A stretch of DNA of 64,000 bases from Staphylococcus debuckii (GCF_003718735.1 NZ_CP033460.1:248001-312000); one strand, 5' to 3'; shown: positions 18,541 through 28,010, counted from the stretch's first letter. Translations and numbers: made by a program. The notes: a model not told the origin generated them from the letters alone.

Positions 18541-18990
18541 TCATCCTTTATTTATATTGATTTGTTTTTCAAGTGCGCTTTCTAGTTGATCCATTATTAA
18601 CTTGGCTTCCTGATAATCTTCGTATTTCATTTCTTCTGGTACACAATTTGCAAGGGCTTCGTAAACAGACGCTTGATTTCGGATACCTTTATCTGTCAAC
18701 GTCACAATTAATTGTCTTTTATCCTCTGAAGATTTTTCTCTCTTAATCCATCCAGCTGTTTCTAATCTTTTTAAAAGAGGGGTCAGTGTATTGCTGGAAA
18801 GTTTCAACTGTTTTCCGATTTCATGTAGAGTCTGCGGATTTCTTTCCCATAAAGCCAGCAAGACTAAGTACTGTGAATAAGTTAAGCCGAAAGATTTGAG
18901 CTGTTGTTCATAGAAACGTGCGAACAACCGGCTCACATTATAAGCTGAAAAACAAAGCTGATTCGCTAACTTCATAGCTTCTTTGTCCAT
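18541..18990 (-). CDS. MarR-family regulator with an MgrA/OhrR-type redox cysteine
   Basis: 149 aa. A winged helix-turn-helix (about 35-105) includes LTYSQYLVLLALWE and SNTLTPLLKRLE, and the wing DKRQLIVTLT. Cys13 in QLCFSAYN occupies the place of the peroxide-sensing Cys of MgrA, SarZ and OhrR. AGAGGTG precedes the ATG. The gene overlaps the flavin oxidoreductase gene downstream. A palindrome (19034-19049) lies between the -35 and -10 of its own promoter, so it probably represses itself and the oxidoreductase until Cys13 is oxidised. It is not clearly orthologous to MgrA or SarZ. Confidence 0.85.
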   Translation of the reverse strand: MDKEAMKLANQLCFSAYNVSRLFARFYEQQLKSFGLTYSQYLVLLALWERNPQTLHEIGKQLKLSSNTLTPLLKRLETAGWIKREKSSEDKRQLIVTLTDKGIRNQASVYEALANCVPEEMKYEDYQEAKLIMDQLESALEKQININKG

Positions 18991-19025
18991 CTATGCACCT
19001 CTTTTCATGATTTGAAGTTACTTTT

Positions 19026-19053
19026 AGTATAATCAATCGTGCGCGATTGTTCA
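19026..19053 (-). promoter_or_regulatory. Promoter and operator of the marR-like gene
   Basis: On the minus strand TGAACA, 16 bases, TATACT. Within the spacer lies the perfect inverted repeat CAATCG-TGCG-CGATTG (19034-19049), the kind of site a MarR dimer would bind. The truncated permease frame on the plus strand begins inside this palindrome. Confidence 0.55.
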
Positions 19054-19055
19054 TA

Positions 19056-21686
19056 ATGATTTGCTCATCTTTAAAGGATGATAAAGACTATATCAATCAT
19101 ATGAAGCATGTGAAGAAAACCGAATACAGTGTCTATAAAGATGCTGTAGTTTCCAATTCGAAAAAAACAATGCGTTTGAATGAGAAAACATCCAAATTAT
19201 CTATTTTTAAAGCAGAAGAGGGACGCTTACCGAAGAAATCAAATGAAATTGCATTGAGTTCACAAGACAAAGGCAAATATAAAATTGGTCAATACATCAA
19301 TTTAGAGAACAGTAAAGGCAAGAAAGAAATTGACGGATTAAAAAATCATAAATACAAAATCGTTGGTTTTGTAACATCTAGTGACTTCATGCAAAAGCGT
19401 GATTTAGGCATGACAGATGTCGGTAAAGGTCAAATTGATACCTTTGCTGTCTTAGATAAAAGTGGTTTCAGCGATACTACTCCGAATGTAGCTAAAATTG
19501 CTTACGATAATTTGAAAGGTGCCAGCTACTCTGACAAATTTGAAAAGCAACTACAAAAAGATGTAGATCAAAATATTCCTGGATTAACAAAATTAGCCGA
19601 CAAGCGTCATTCAGAAATTAAAGATGATAAAAAGGCGCAAATTAAAGATGGCCGAGAAAAATTAGAAAAACAAAAATCATCTATTGATAGTAAAGAACAA
19701 TCTTTAAAACAATCTAAAGCACAATTAGATGGCAACAAAGAGCAATTGAATCAAGCGAAACAGCAAGTTTCCGACGCTAAAAAACAAGTCGATCAATTGC
19801 CTGCTGGTGCACAAAAAGATCAAATGTCACAACAACAGCAAGCACAACAAAAACAAGTGGATGAGCAAGAAAAAGAATTTAAGTCTAAACAAGACGAATG
19901 GCAAAAAAATTCTAATGACTTAAAAGATGCGAAAGAAAAAATTGCATCAAAAGAAAGTGAACTTAATACACAAGAACAAAAAATCCAATCAATGAGTGAT
20001 TTAGAATATCAATTACAATCACGCAGCGATTATAACCAAGGTTATAATCAATTTGGGGAATCAGCGAAACGTATCGATGTACTTTCTAACACGTTCCCGC
20101 TTATTTTCTTCGCGGTAGCCATCTTAGTAACATTTACGACAATGTCACGTATGGCTGAAGAAAAACGTACAACAATGGGTGTGTTGCGTGCATTAGGTTA
20201 TACGAAGTTTGATGCAATGAGATTATTCCTAAACTATGGTACAAGTGCAGCATTATTAGGTACAGCACTCGGAAGCTTCTTCGGTACAGGTTTATTACCT
20301 AGAAGAATTTATCAAGCTTATGCCGCAAACTTATCTGTACCGCCCATTCAAACACCGCCATCATGGTTATGGATTATAATTAGTTTAATCTTTGCATTGT
20401 TATGTACGGTTGTACCAGCAGTATTTATTGCTTGGCAATCACTCAAAGAAAATCCTAAATATTTATTAGTTGCTAAACCACATAAAGCAGGCTCTAAAGT
20501 ATTATTAGAACGTATTCCATTTATTTGGAATAGATTATCATTTAATTATAAAGTGACAATCAGAAACTTATTCAGATATAAAACGCGTATGTTTATGACT
20601 ATCTTCGGTATCTTAGGCTGTACGGCTTTATTGATTACAGGTTTTGGTATGAAAGATTCTTTGAATGGTATTATCGATAACCAATATAAGAAAATCATTC
20701 ATTATGACATTATTGTTGTCTATAACCCGGATGCGAGTCAAAAAGAAAAGAATGATTATGAAAAAGCAGTCAATGATATCAAAGGTGTGAAAAAGAAAGA
20801 CAATGTCTACTTTGAATCTGTAACTGCAAAACCTAAAGATGTTATCAATAACCAGCAAATTACGATGATGGTTCCAGAACACAAGAATACTTTCAATGAC
20901 TTTGTGACATTACGCAATACTGATAATGGTCATAAAATGAAGTTGAAAGATGATGGTGTAGCAATTACACAAAAACTTGCGAAATTAGGGCACTACAAAG
21001 TGGGAGACCATATGGACATCAGAGACAAAGCAGGACGCAAGCATAAAGTAAGAATTGCTCAAATTACACAAATGTATGGCGGACATAACGTGATTATGGA
21101 TAGTAATTATTACCAAAAAGCATTCGATAAGAAAGTAAAATACAATGGTAAAATTATTAACCTGAAAGATCGTTCTGACAAAAATATTGATAAGGTCTCT
21201 CGTGACTTGAATAGTCAAGATGCTGCGATGACTGCAGTCCAATCGAACCAAGCTAAGACAGCTATCAATACTATCTTAGACGGACTTGATAATATCGTAT
21301 TTATTATTGTGTTGGCTTCCTCAGCCTTATCATTCGTTGTGTTGTTCACACTGACAAACATCAACGTTTCAGAACGTACTCGCGAATTAGCAACACTACG
21401 AGTCCTGGGCTTCTATAAACGCGAAACAGTAATGTATATCTACCGTGAAACGATTATTCTTACAATTATAGGTATACTCGTCGGATTCATTGGTGGCTAT
21501 TACTTACATCAATTTATCATGAGTACGCTACCACCGAATAATGCGATGGCGGATATGACGCTATACTGGACAAACTTCGCAATATCCACAGGCTTAACGC
21601 TATTATTCTCATTCATTGTAATGTTAATTATGGCGCGCAAAATCAGCAAAATAGATATGCTGGGTGCATTGAACTCAGTAGACTAA
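19056..21686 (+). pseudogene. ABC transporter permease, FtsX/MacB-like, missing its 5' end
   Basis: An open frame of about 876 codons. It has a long coiled-coil insertion (about 190-320, Lys/Gln/Glu rich), three membrane spans (about 347-455) with MAEEKRTTMGVLRALGYT, then a second periplasmic-type domain and a final FtsX block (about 750-879, with SERTRELATLRVLGFY). Intact members start with a cytoplasmic helix and a first membrane span, which are absent: the frame enters directly in extracellular sequence. No start codon has a ribosome-binding site and the frame opens within the marR promoter. The partner ATPase gene is also missing. It looks like the product of a deletion that joined marR to the middle of the permease gene. 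Confidence 0.7.
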
Positions 21687-21693
21687 TCTCTTT

Positions 21694-21733
21694 AACCGGT
21701 AGAAGTCCCGAAGCGGATTTCTACCGTTTTTTT
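21694..21733 (+). terminator. Terminator after the permease remnant
   Basis: CGGTAGAA pairs with TTCTACCG around a 14-base loop and is followed by seven T. Confidence 0.8.
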
Positions 21734-21843
21734 CATGAGACGTACAAAAATACACTATTTAAACATACTCAATAGTTATTGAAATTAATCATTTTTATTA
21801 ATAATTTGTATGGCTAAATTTACTTAATTTTCTGAAATATTAT

Positions 21844-21862
21844 TGTAATGATTGTCATTGTA
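21844..21862 (+). promoter_or_regulatory. Fur/PerR-like box before the isaB cluster
   Basis: The 19 bases contain AATGATTGTCATT, close to the core of the classical Fur box (AATGATTATCATT); I count 14 of 19 matches to the 19-bp consensus. It lies about 50 bases before the first isaB-like gene. Suggestive only. Confidence 0.35.
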
Positions 21863-21911
21863 GTGTAATCTAACACTAAGTAATACAAAAAATAATAGGA
21901 GTTGAAAAGCC

Positions 21912-22412
21912 ATGAAAAAAGTAATTGCAGCAACCGGCGTAACTTTGACGTTAGCACTTGGTACAAGTGTCCTTCCAGCAAACAACGAAGCAGGCAATGA
22001 AGCACATGCAGCAACACAACCTTATTATAATTACACAGGCTATGCAGCGTATGATTCAAGTTTCTTTGTAGATCCGAATTTTGTGAGAGCGATTAAATAT
22101 CATAATCTCACATTTAATGGCTATAAGATTCAAGGACAGCATCAAGCGGTGCCGAACTCTACTAAGAATATACAAGTATATGATCAACTAATAGCGATTA
22201 ATAAAGAAACGAATAACGCTGTTTCTGTTTCAATCCCAATCAATCAAGGTCAGGTCAGCAGACAAGCAATCGAGAATGCATACGGAACAAACTATGAGTT
22301 CGTTAGTGAGAAAATGTCAAATGACACAGGTATGATGGTTTATGAATTTGATGGCAGTACAGTGAATATCGAAATCTATCATAATATGGCAGATTCTGCT
22401 ACGATTACTTAA
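21912..22412 (+). CDS. IsaB-family secreted protein, copy 1
   Basis: 166 aa. The signal peptide ends EAHA, probably cut before ATQPYY. The mature part opens PYYNYTGY, has DPNFVRAIKYHNLTFNGYK, VYDQ and NAYGTNYEF, and ends in a beta-rich segment. The same blocks (PYY.Y.GY, NAIKY.N..FNG, KYDQ, AYG) occur in S. aureus immunodominant antigen B, which binds extracellular nucleic acid. AGGAG lies upstream. First of three tandem paralogues; the ribosome-binding site and signal-peptide DNA are nearly identical among them while the mature parts have diverged. Confidence 0.82.
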   Translation: MKKVIAATGVTLTLALGTSVLPANNEAGNEAHAATQPYYNYTGYAAYDSSFFVDPNFVRAIKYHNLTFNGYKIQGQHQAVPNSTKNIQVYDQLIAINKETNNAVSVSIPINQGQVSRQAIENAYGTNYEFVSEKMSNDTGMMVYEFDGSTVNIEIYHNMADSATIT

Positions 22413-22464
22413 TATTTATAACAAAGTGAGCTAATTTTTAAAGAATAATAGGAGTTGAAGAGCC

Positions 22465-22968
22465 ATGAAAAAAGTAATTGCAGCAACCGGCGTAACCTTG
22501 ACGTTAGCACTTGGTACAAGTGTCCTTCCAACAAACGCACATGCAGCAACACAACCTTATTATAATTACACTGGCTATACGAGCTATGATTCAAAATTTT
22601 TAATTGATCCAGATTTTGTGAATGCGTTGAAATATAACAATGTGACATTCAATGGTTATCAATTTTCTTCGCAAAAAGAATATAACTCAAGCCCAATGAA
22701 GGGTGTTAAAGTGTATGATCAAACTATTGGTATTAATCAACAGACTAATAAAGTAGTGCAAATTTCTTTCGCACTTAAACAAGGACAAGTCAGTAAACAA
22801 GATGTTATAGATGCGTATGGACCAGATTATATATTTTCAGGTGAAAAAGGTTCTAATGATACAGGCCTTATGGAGTATCAATTAAATGGAAGTACAATCA
22901 GCATTGATTTTTATAAAGGCACAGCCACTTCTGGAACGATTGTAGGATGGGAAATGAATAATAAGTAA
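22465..22968 (+). CDS. IsaB-family secreted protein, copy 2
   Basis: 167 aa. Signal peptide as in copy 1 but shorter: the NNEAGNEA spacer before AHAATQ is missing, leaving TNAHA as the likely cleavage site. The mature part has DPDFVNALKYNNVTFNGYQ, KVYDQTIGIN and DAYGPDYIF, then a changed end VGWEMNNK. This copy is closest to S. aureus IsaB in its LKYNNVTFNG block. It lies 52 bases after copy 1, with its own ribosome-binding site and no terminator between, so the cluster may be one transcript. Confidence 0.82.
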   Translation: MKKVIAATGVTLTLALGTSVLPTNAHAATQPYYNYTGYTSYDSKFLIDPDFVNALKYNNVTFNGYQFSSQKEYNSSPMKGVKVYDQTIGINQQTNKVVQISFALKQGQVSKQDVIDAYGPDYIFSGEKGSNDTGLMEYQLNGSTISIDFYKGTATSGTIVGWEMNNK

Positions 22969-23024
22969 ACCATTAGTATCATATAATAAGATGATTTTTT
23001 AATATAAACAGGAGTTGAAAAGCC

Positions 23025-23561
23025 ATGAAAAAAGTAATTGCAGCAACCGGCGTAACCTTAACTTTGGCACTTGGTACGAGCGTCCTTCCAGCAAACAACG
23101 ATGCAGGCAATGAAGCACATGCAGCAACACAACCTTATTATAATTACACTGGCTATACAGCGTATGATACAAGTTTTGTTCTAGACTCGAATTTTGTGAG
23201 AGCTTTACAGCATGGTAACGTTACTTTGAATGGGTATAAGATTCAAGGAGAACATCAAGCAACCAATAATGATAATGATAATAATGAATCTGTAAAGGTT
23301 TATGACCAGAAAATGATTATTAATCCTAAAACAAATAGAGCTATTACCGCAGCATTTCCAGCTAAATCAGGACAAATTAGTAAACAAGATGTTATTAATG
23401 CATATGGCTCAAATTATAACTTTGTAAAACACTATCCAAATGATCCGGACAACACTGGAATAATGAAGTATGAATTTGATGGCAGCACAGTTAATTTTAA
23501 CTTTACAAATGGTTATTTAACTAGCGTTGGTATTAATGGCGGTGTGTTAACTTCGCTATAG
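23025..23561 (+). CDS. IsaB-family secreted protein, copy 3
   Basis: 178 aa, with the longer signal-peptide form (NNDAGNEAHA). Mature blocks are DSNFVRALQHGNVTLNGYK, KVYDQKM and NAYGSNYNF. It carries an insertion of Asn/Asp (NNDNDNNES) encoded by an AAT/GAT-rich run near 23265-23290 that could expand or contract by slippage. A strong terminator follows, closing the cluster. Confidence 0.82.
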   Translation: MKKVIAATGVTLTLALGTSVLPANNDAGNEAHAATQPYYNYTGYTAYDTSFVLDSNFVRALQHGNVTLNGYKIQGEHQATNNDNDNNESVKVYDQKMIINPKTNRAITAAFPAKSGQISKQDVINAYGSNYNFVKHYPNDPDNTGIMKYEFDGSTVNFNFTNGYLTSVGINGGVLTSL

Positions 23562-23638
23562 CATTAAAGATATGAGAACAATATTGTATTCTATTTATAA
23601 CCAGTCGGTATCACAAATAGAATGAAGCAATATAGAGG

Positions 23639-23673
23639 AACAAGGAAGGATGGTTTTCCCTTCCTTGTTTTTC
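23639..23673 (+). terminator. Terminator of the isaB-like cluster
   Basis: AACAAGGAAGG pairs perfectly with CCTTCCTTGTT, followed by T residues. Confidence 0.88.
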
Positions 23674-23951
23674 TGTTTTCTAATAAAAAAGACAAAATAT
23701 CCATCTCAATGAGTAGAGTAATATAATCTTGTCAAAATTGACCTGTAGTTCTATTTTTGCTTTTCAATAAAGATATGCACTAACTATAACTTTATCTTCT
23801 AAATACCAGAGAAATGTATATGTGATATTGCAATCCTATATATATGGAACAACAATGAAAATTATTTTAAAAATTGTCATAGATTTATTTGGATTCTTTA
23901 GGTAATATTAAATTATTGAAATTTGAAATAAATGTGAAAGCAGGAAAGATA
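23674..23951. other. Intergenic region before the PrsW-like gene
   Basis: A/T-rich with no gene. An open frame extends upstream from the PrsW start to 23889 but lacks a start with a ribosome-binding site. No promoter stands out. Confidence 0.4.
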
Positions 23952-25232
23952 ATGAAATGTATGAATTGCGGAGAGAGTGTAGATTCGAACGATAAATTTT
24001 GTATGAGTTGTGGATCTAATTTAGAAGAACAAAAGGCAAGTGAGTTGGTTATTAAGACATGTCCTTCATGTGGGAATAAGGTTGATTTAGATGATAAGTT
24101 CTGCGGGCATTGCGGTTATAATTTCGATCATTCAATGGCTAATGAAAATCAGCACAATTATAATTCGACAACAACTATGCCTGAAGCAAACAGTTTTACG
24201 CAAGGAGCTAAAAGCTTATTTGGAAATACGACTAAATCAATCGGTAGATTAGCAGGTAACGAGGAAAGTTTAAACATTAATCTAAAAGATATGTTTTCTG
24301 AAGTATTTAAAAAGCATACAAAGGAAGAATCAGATGAAATTTTTATAGCAGGTACAAAGAGTACTACACCTCAGCTTGACGAGATTTCAGAAGAATGGGG
24401 TAGACCATGGTTGTTTTCTAGAGTGTTTTTAGCATTTGCTATAACATTCGCAACGTTATGGGTTTTAGTAAATTCCTTTGAAAATACTTTAGCAATACCT
24501 GGATTAATCTTTATTGGTGCTTTAATGGTTCCTCTATCCTGTCTTTTCTTTTTCTATGAATCTAATGCATTTAAAAACATTAGTCTATTTGAAGTGATGA
24601 AAATGTTTTTTATTGGAGGAGTACTTTCTCTTCTAAGTACTATGTTTTTGTATGGTTTTGTTACCTTTAGTGATGAACATAATGTATATGGAACGCTTAC
24701 AATCATTGATGCATTTTTAGTAGGATTGGTAGAAGAAACTGGAAAAGCACTTATTATTATTTATTTCATCAATAAAATGAGAACGAATAAAATTTTAAAT
24801 GGTTTATTGATAGGAGCAGCAATAGGAGCTGGATTTGCAGTATTTGAATCAGCAGGATATATCCTTACGTATTCTTTAAGTAATATTGATAATTTAACGG
24901 GCATGGTATTTGCAAGATCTTGGACAGCTATTGGTACACACATTGTTTGGTCTGCCATTATAGGAGCGGCCATTGTTATTGCTAAAGATAATACGAAATT
25001 CTCTTTTAATAATATTGGGAATAAAAGTTTTTTATTTTTCTTTTTTGTTTCAGTGTTACTTCATACTATTTGGGATACTGATATCACACTCTTAGGTAGT
25101 GGCACTTTAAAATGTATAGTTTTGATTGTGGTTGCTTGGATTTTTATTTTTATCTTAATGAAAGCAGGACTGAATCAAATAGATTTCTTTAGAAATGAAG
25201 AAGCATTGATTCAACAAGGTGAGAATGAATGA
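23952..25232 (+). CDS. PrsW-like intramembrane protease with two N-terminal zinc ribbons
   Basis: 426 aa. Two zinc ribbons open the protein (MKCMNCGES..FCMSCG and TCPSCGNKV..FCGHCG; four CxxC pairs within about 60 residues). A cytosolic linker follows, then about eight membrane spans with the PrsW motifs: EETGK (about residue 281), FESAGY, and later a His followed by WDTD. PrsW of B. subtilis cleaves the anti-sigma factor RsiW; others are uncharacterised. ATG 23952 is chosen because AGGAAAG lies just upstream. The stop overlaps the next start (ATGA), so the two are translated together. The added zinc ribbons suggest recognition of a partner such as the zinc-ribbon protein encoded next. Confidence 0.82.
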   Translation: MKCMNCGESVDSNDKFCMSCGSNLEEQKASELVIKTCPSCGNKVDLDDKFCGHCGYNFDHSMANENQHNYNSTTTMPEANSFTQGAKSLFGNTTKSIGRLAGNEESLNINLKDMFSEVFKKHTKEESDEIFIAGTKSTTPQLDEISEEWGRPWLFSRVFLAFAITFATLWVLVNSFENTLAIPGLIFIGALMVPLSCLFFFYESNAFKNISLFEVMKMFFIGGVLSLLSTMFLYGFVTFSDEHNVYGTLTIIDAFLVGLVEETGKALIIIYFINKMRTNKILNGLLIGAAIGAGFAVFESAGYILTYSLSNIDNLTGMVFARSWTAIGTHIVWSAIIGAAIVIAKDNTKFSFNNIGNKSFLFFFFVSVLLHTIWDTDITLLGSGTLKCIVLIVVAWIFIFILMKAGLNQIDFFRNEEALIQQGENE

Positions 25233-26284
25233 GATATTGCCCTAATTGTGGAGAAAAATTAGAAAGAGGACAACTCTATTGTAATAATTGCGGAACAAAG
25301 CTAAATGAAACGCATCCGCAACATAGCAGAAGAAACAGAAAACAAAATACTGGTAAAGCTTGGATTATTATAACAGTAGTTTTAGTAGCATGCATAGCTG
25401 TAGCAATAGCGATTTATTTTTTATTAATGGTTTTAAAAAATCCTTCTGGTTCAGCTAGTGATAATACTAACCACTATAATAGTCATCCGAATAAAGTTAA
25501 TGTATTATCCACATCATTCAGTGAAAATTTTATGAATCAAGAAAACACGGGAGGATACAAAGGATTCGAATTAGAGATGTCTCCTGAAGAGATAAAACAT
25601 AAATTTGGTAATGAAGATGGAACAGTTGAATTGGGTATCGGAAAGGTTCACAAATACGGTGATATGGGCGTTTATTATGGTTCTGATAATACAGTTTCTT
25701 CAGTATATGTATTGCCTGATAATGTTACTGTTGATGAATTTAAAAAAGTACATGGTGAACCAACTAAACAAACAGAGAATCAGATGATATATGATGATAA
25801 TCCTGATAATGGATTTACAATTTTTATCAATCATAAGGATGGCAAGATTCAGTCTGTAGAAAACACTTTTCAGATGGATCCTTCAAGTTTAAAGCAGATA
25901 AATTCGAGTAGTCATTCCTCTCAAAACTTGAGTGAAGCTTTCTCTCAAGATGTATTGAATTATAGTGATGGGATTAGCAAAATAATGAACACTGCGTTTA
26001 GTGCAGAAGATTATACAGATCAACCTGAAAGTTTATCTGAAGCTAGATCTATGACGGCTAGCTGGGATGGTTTATTAAGTGATATTGAAAACCAAGCAGA
26101 TACTGATGAAGAACAAAGGATTGTAGAACAATTACAAGGATTTAAAAATGAAAGAGATGAAATCCTGGATGATATTGAGCAATTCGTGGATAACCATGAT
26201 TCTGAAGCTTGGCAGAATGCCCAGAAAAAGAATGTATCTTTAGAAGAGGAATTGAAAGTATTCTTCGATGAATTTCCGAATTAA
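25229..26284 (+). CDS. Zinc-ribbon, single-span membrane protein with extracellular region
   Basis: 351 aa. A zinc ribbon (YCPNCGEKL..YCNNCGTKL) at 1-25, a basic stretch, a membrane span (about 44-67), then an outside region with a compact domain (about 95-210; GFELEMSPEEIKHKFG and VHGEPTKQT resemble a SmpA/OmlA-like fold only loosely) and a helical acidic end. The layout resembles TcaA-type zinc-ribbon membrane proteins, but I cannot claim homology. Coupled by ATGA overlap to the PrsW-like protease, it is the natural candidate for its substrate or regulator. A terminator follows. Confidence 0.72.
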   Translation: MRYCPNCGEKLERGQLYCNNCGTKLNETHPQHSRRNRKQNTGKAWIIITVVLVACIAVAIAIYFLLMVLKNPSGSASDNTNHYNSHPNKVNVLSTSFSENFMNQENTGGYKGFELEMSPEEIKHKFGNEDGTVELGIGKVHKYGDMGVYYGSDNTVSSVYVLPDNVTVDEFKKVHGEPTKQTENQMIYDDNPDNGFTIFINHKDGKIQSVENTFQMDPSSLKQINSSSHSSQNLSEAFSQDVLNYSDGISKIMNTAFSAEDYTDQPESLSEARSMTASWDGLLSDIENQADTDEEQRIVEQLQGFKNERDEILDDIEQFVDNHDSEAWQNAQKKNVSLEEELKVFFDEFPN

Positions 26285-26325
26285 AACAGGATTGGTGAAC
26301 GCAAATCACCAATCCTGTTGTTTTA
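26285..26325. terminator. Bidirectional terminator
   Basis: AACAGGATTGGTGA pairs perfectly with TCACCAATCCTGTT around seven bases; A and T runs flank it between two converging genes. Confidence 0.88.
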
Positions 26326-26847
26326 CTTTTTCGGAGGTATAAAGACTTCTGCTTCACTACTTTCAGGATAATAATATCCATTCGGCACCGTCTGCAACTC
26401 AATCAAACTGCCCCAAGGCGTTTTAACGTAAACTGTCTGATTACCATCTGTATCTTCATATTTAGTATTGAAATGCGGTTCTGAAATCGGTTGGCCGCCC
26501 GCTTCAATCACTTGTGCTAAGGCTCTGTCGAAATTATCTACGTAAAAGGAAATGTGGGTAAAGCCGATATCTTGAAGCGTTTCCGCAGAACGTTGCTCTG
26601 CATTTGCAAACTCAAACATTTCAATATTCGGACCATGACCGAAGACCATCATGCGCTTTTTAATAATCTTAGCGCCAGATTCCATTCCTAAATAACGTTC
26701 TACATTCTCACCGCCGCGAGGTGCTTCCATTTCTGTTTGACTATCATAGGCGATTTTGCCGTCCAAGCCTTTTTTAAAAAAATGAGTTGCGGCTTCGATA
26801 TCAGGCACAGTCAATCCGATATGGTTAATGCCTCTTGTAATATCCAT
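26323..26847 (-). CDS. VOC-superfamily (glyoxalase-like) protein
   Basis: 174 aa with the paired beta-alpha-beta modules of the vicinal oxygen chelate superfamily. It opens RGINHIGLTVPDIEAATHFF (His as first metal ligand), has NIEMFEF (Glu ligand), then FTHISFYVDNFDRAL and a final SLIELQ. Members include glyoxalase I, ring-cleaving dioxygenases and fosfomycin-resistance enzymes; which one applies cannot be told. A single gene, divergent from rbsR, with a weak AAGTGAAGG ribosome-binding site. Confidence 0.82.
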   Translation of the reverse strand: MDITRGINHIGLTVPDIEAATHFFKKGLDGKIAYDSQTEMEAPRGGENVERYLGMESGAKIIKKRMMVFGHGPNIEMFEFANAEQRSAETLQDIGFTHISFYVDNFDRALAQVIEAGGQPISEPHFNTKYEDTDGNQTVYVKTPWGSLIELQTVPNGYYYPESSEAEVFIPPKK

Positions 26848-27006
26848 ATATCCTTCACTTCTTTCTTTAAATAGAGGTTATATTAATAATATTAACCATA
26901 ATAATAGAGTTTTATGCTTCTTTAAAAGTTAAAAGACTTCTACCGCAAAATAATTTGGAGAATGATATGATATGAGTAAGCGATTATTTTACGAGGGGAT
27001 AGAATA

Positions 27007-27999
27007 ATGAAAAAAGTATCAATTAAAGACGTAGCGCATGAGGCAGGCGTTTCTGTGACTACGGTATCCCATATTTTAAATCATAATGAACAGCGTTTCT
27101 CTAAAGAAACGATTACTAAAGTGCTGAATGCTAAAGAAGCGCTCGGCTATTTTCCCAATAAAAATGCTCAGCAATTAAGAGGCAGCAAAATTAAATTGAT
27201 AGGTGTGCTCCTTCCGAGTTTAACCAATCCATTTTTCTCAACAATTATGCAAAGTATGGCTCAAAATAAACCTGAGGACGTGGATTTATTCTTTTTAACT
27301 ACCACTGGAAAGGAATTAGAAAGTAACATCAAACAACTGGTGGAGCGAGGGATGGACGGACTCATCATTGGGCGTTTAATTGAACACCCAGAGTCTTTGG
27401 ATACGTATTTGAAGAAGCGGAGTGTGCCCTATGTGGTGTTGGATCAGAGCGAAGACCACGGATTTACAGATATTATTCGTACGGATGAAGAAGCGGGCGG
27501 ACAACTGGCAGCAGAGCATCTGATCCAATTAGGACATCATAGTCTTGCAATTGTTGCACCTCATCAGATGATGGCTAATATGAAAGACAGAGTGCAGGGA
27601 TTTATGACATATTGTCGAGATTATCAGCTTTCTGAACCGCTCTTCATTCAAACTGAATTATCTAAAGCGGGCGGAGCATCTATTGTTCCCGCAATTCTAG
27701 AAAGTGGTGCTACAGCAGTCTTTGCTATTAATGACGAGATGGCTATCGGGATGATGCGAGGATTAGCGGATAGAGGATTGTCCGTTCCTGAAGATTTTTC
27801 AATAGTAGGATATGATGACATTGATTTTGCACGCTACATGATTCCTTCACTTACGACGGTAGCGCAGCCTATGGAGGACATCGGAGCGCTAGCGCTAACG
27901 CTGATTATGAAAAAAATTCAAAACCCTGATTCAAATCCTGAAAAAGTTGAACTGCCCAATAAGCTGGTGATACGAGAAACGACAAGTCAGCTTAATTAA
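27007..27999 (+). CDS. rbsR: LacI-family repressor of the ribose genes
   Basis: 330 aa. N-terminal LacI helix-turn-helix (SIKDVAHEAGVSVTTVSHIL) and hinge helix, then a periplasmic-binding-protein-like sugar domain (about 60-330; VLLPSLTNPFFS, FAINDEMAIGMM, SIVGYDDIDFARY). It lies directly before rbsUDK, separated by a terminator and a perfect 20-bp palindrome that is probably its operator. Expected to release DNA when a ribose-derived ligand is present. Confidence 0.88.
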   Translation: MKKVSIKDVAHEAGVSVTTVSHILNHNEQRFSKETITKVLNAKEALGYFPNKNAQQLRGSKIKLIGVLLPSLTNPFFSTIMQSMAQNKPEDVDLFFLTTTGKELESNIKQLVERGMDGLIIGRLIEHPESLDTYLKKRSVPYVVLDQSEDHGFTDIIRTDEEAGGQLAAEHLIQLGHHSLAIVAPHQMMANMKDRVQGFMTYCRDYQLSEPLFIQTELSKAGGASIVPAILESGATAVFAINDEMAIGMMRGLADRGLSVPEDFSIVGYDDIDFARYMIPSLTTVAQPMEDIGALALTLIMKKIQNPDSNPEKVELPNKLVIRETTSQLN

Positions 28000-28010
28000 A
28001 TATGAACAGA

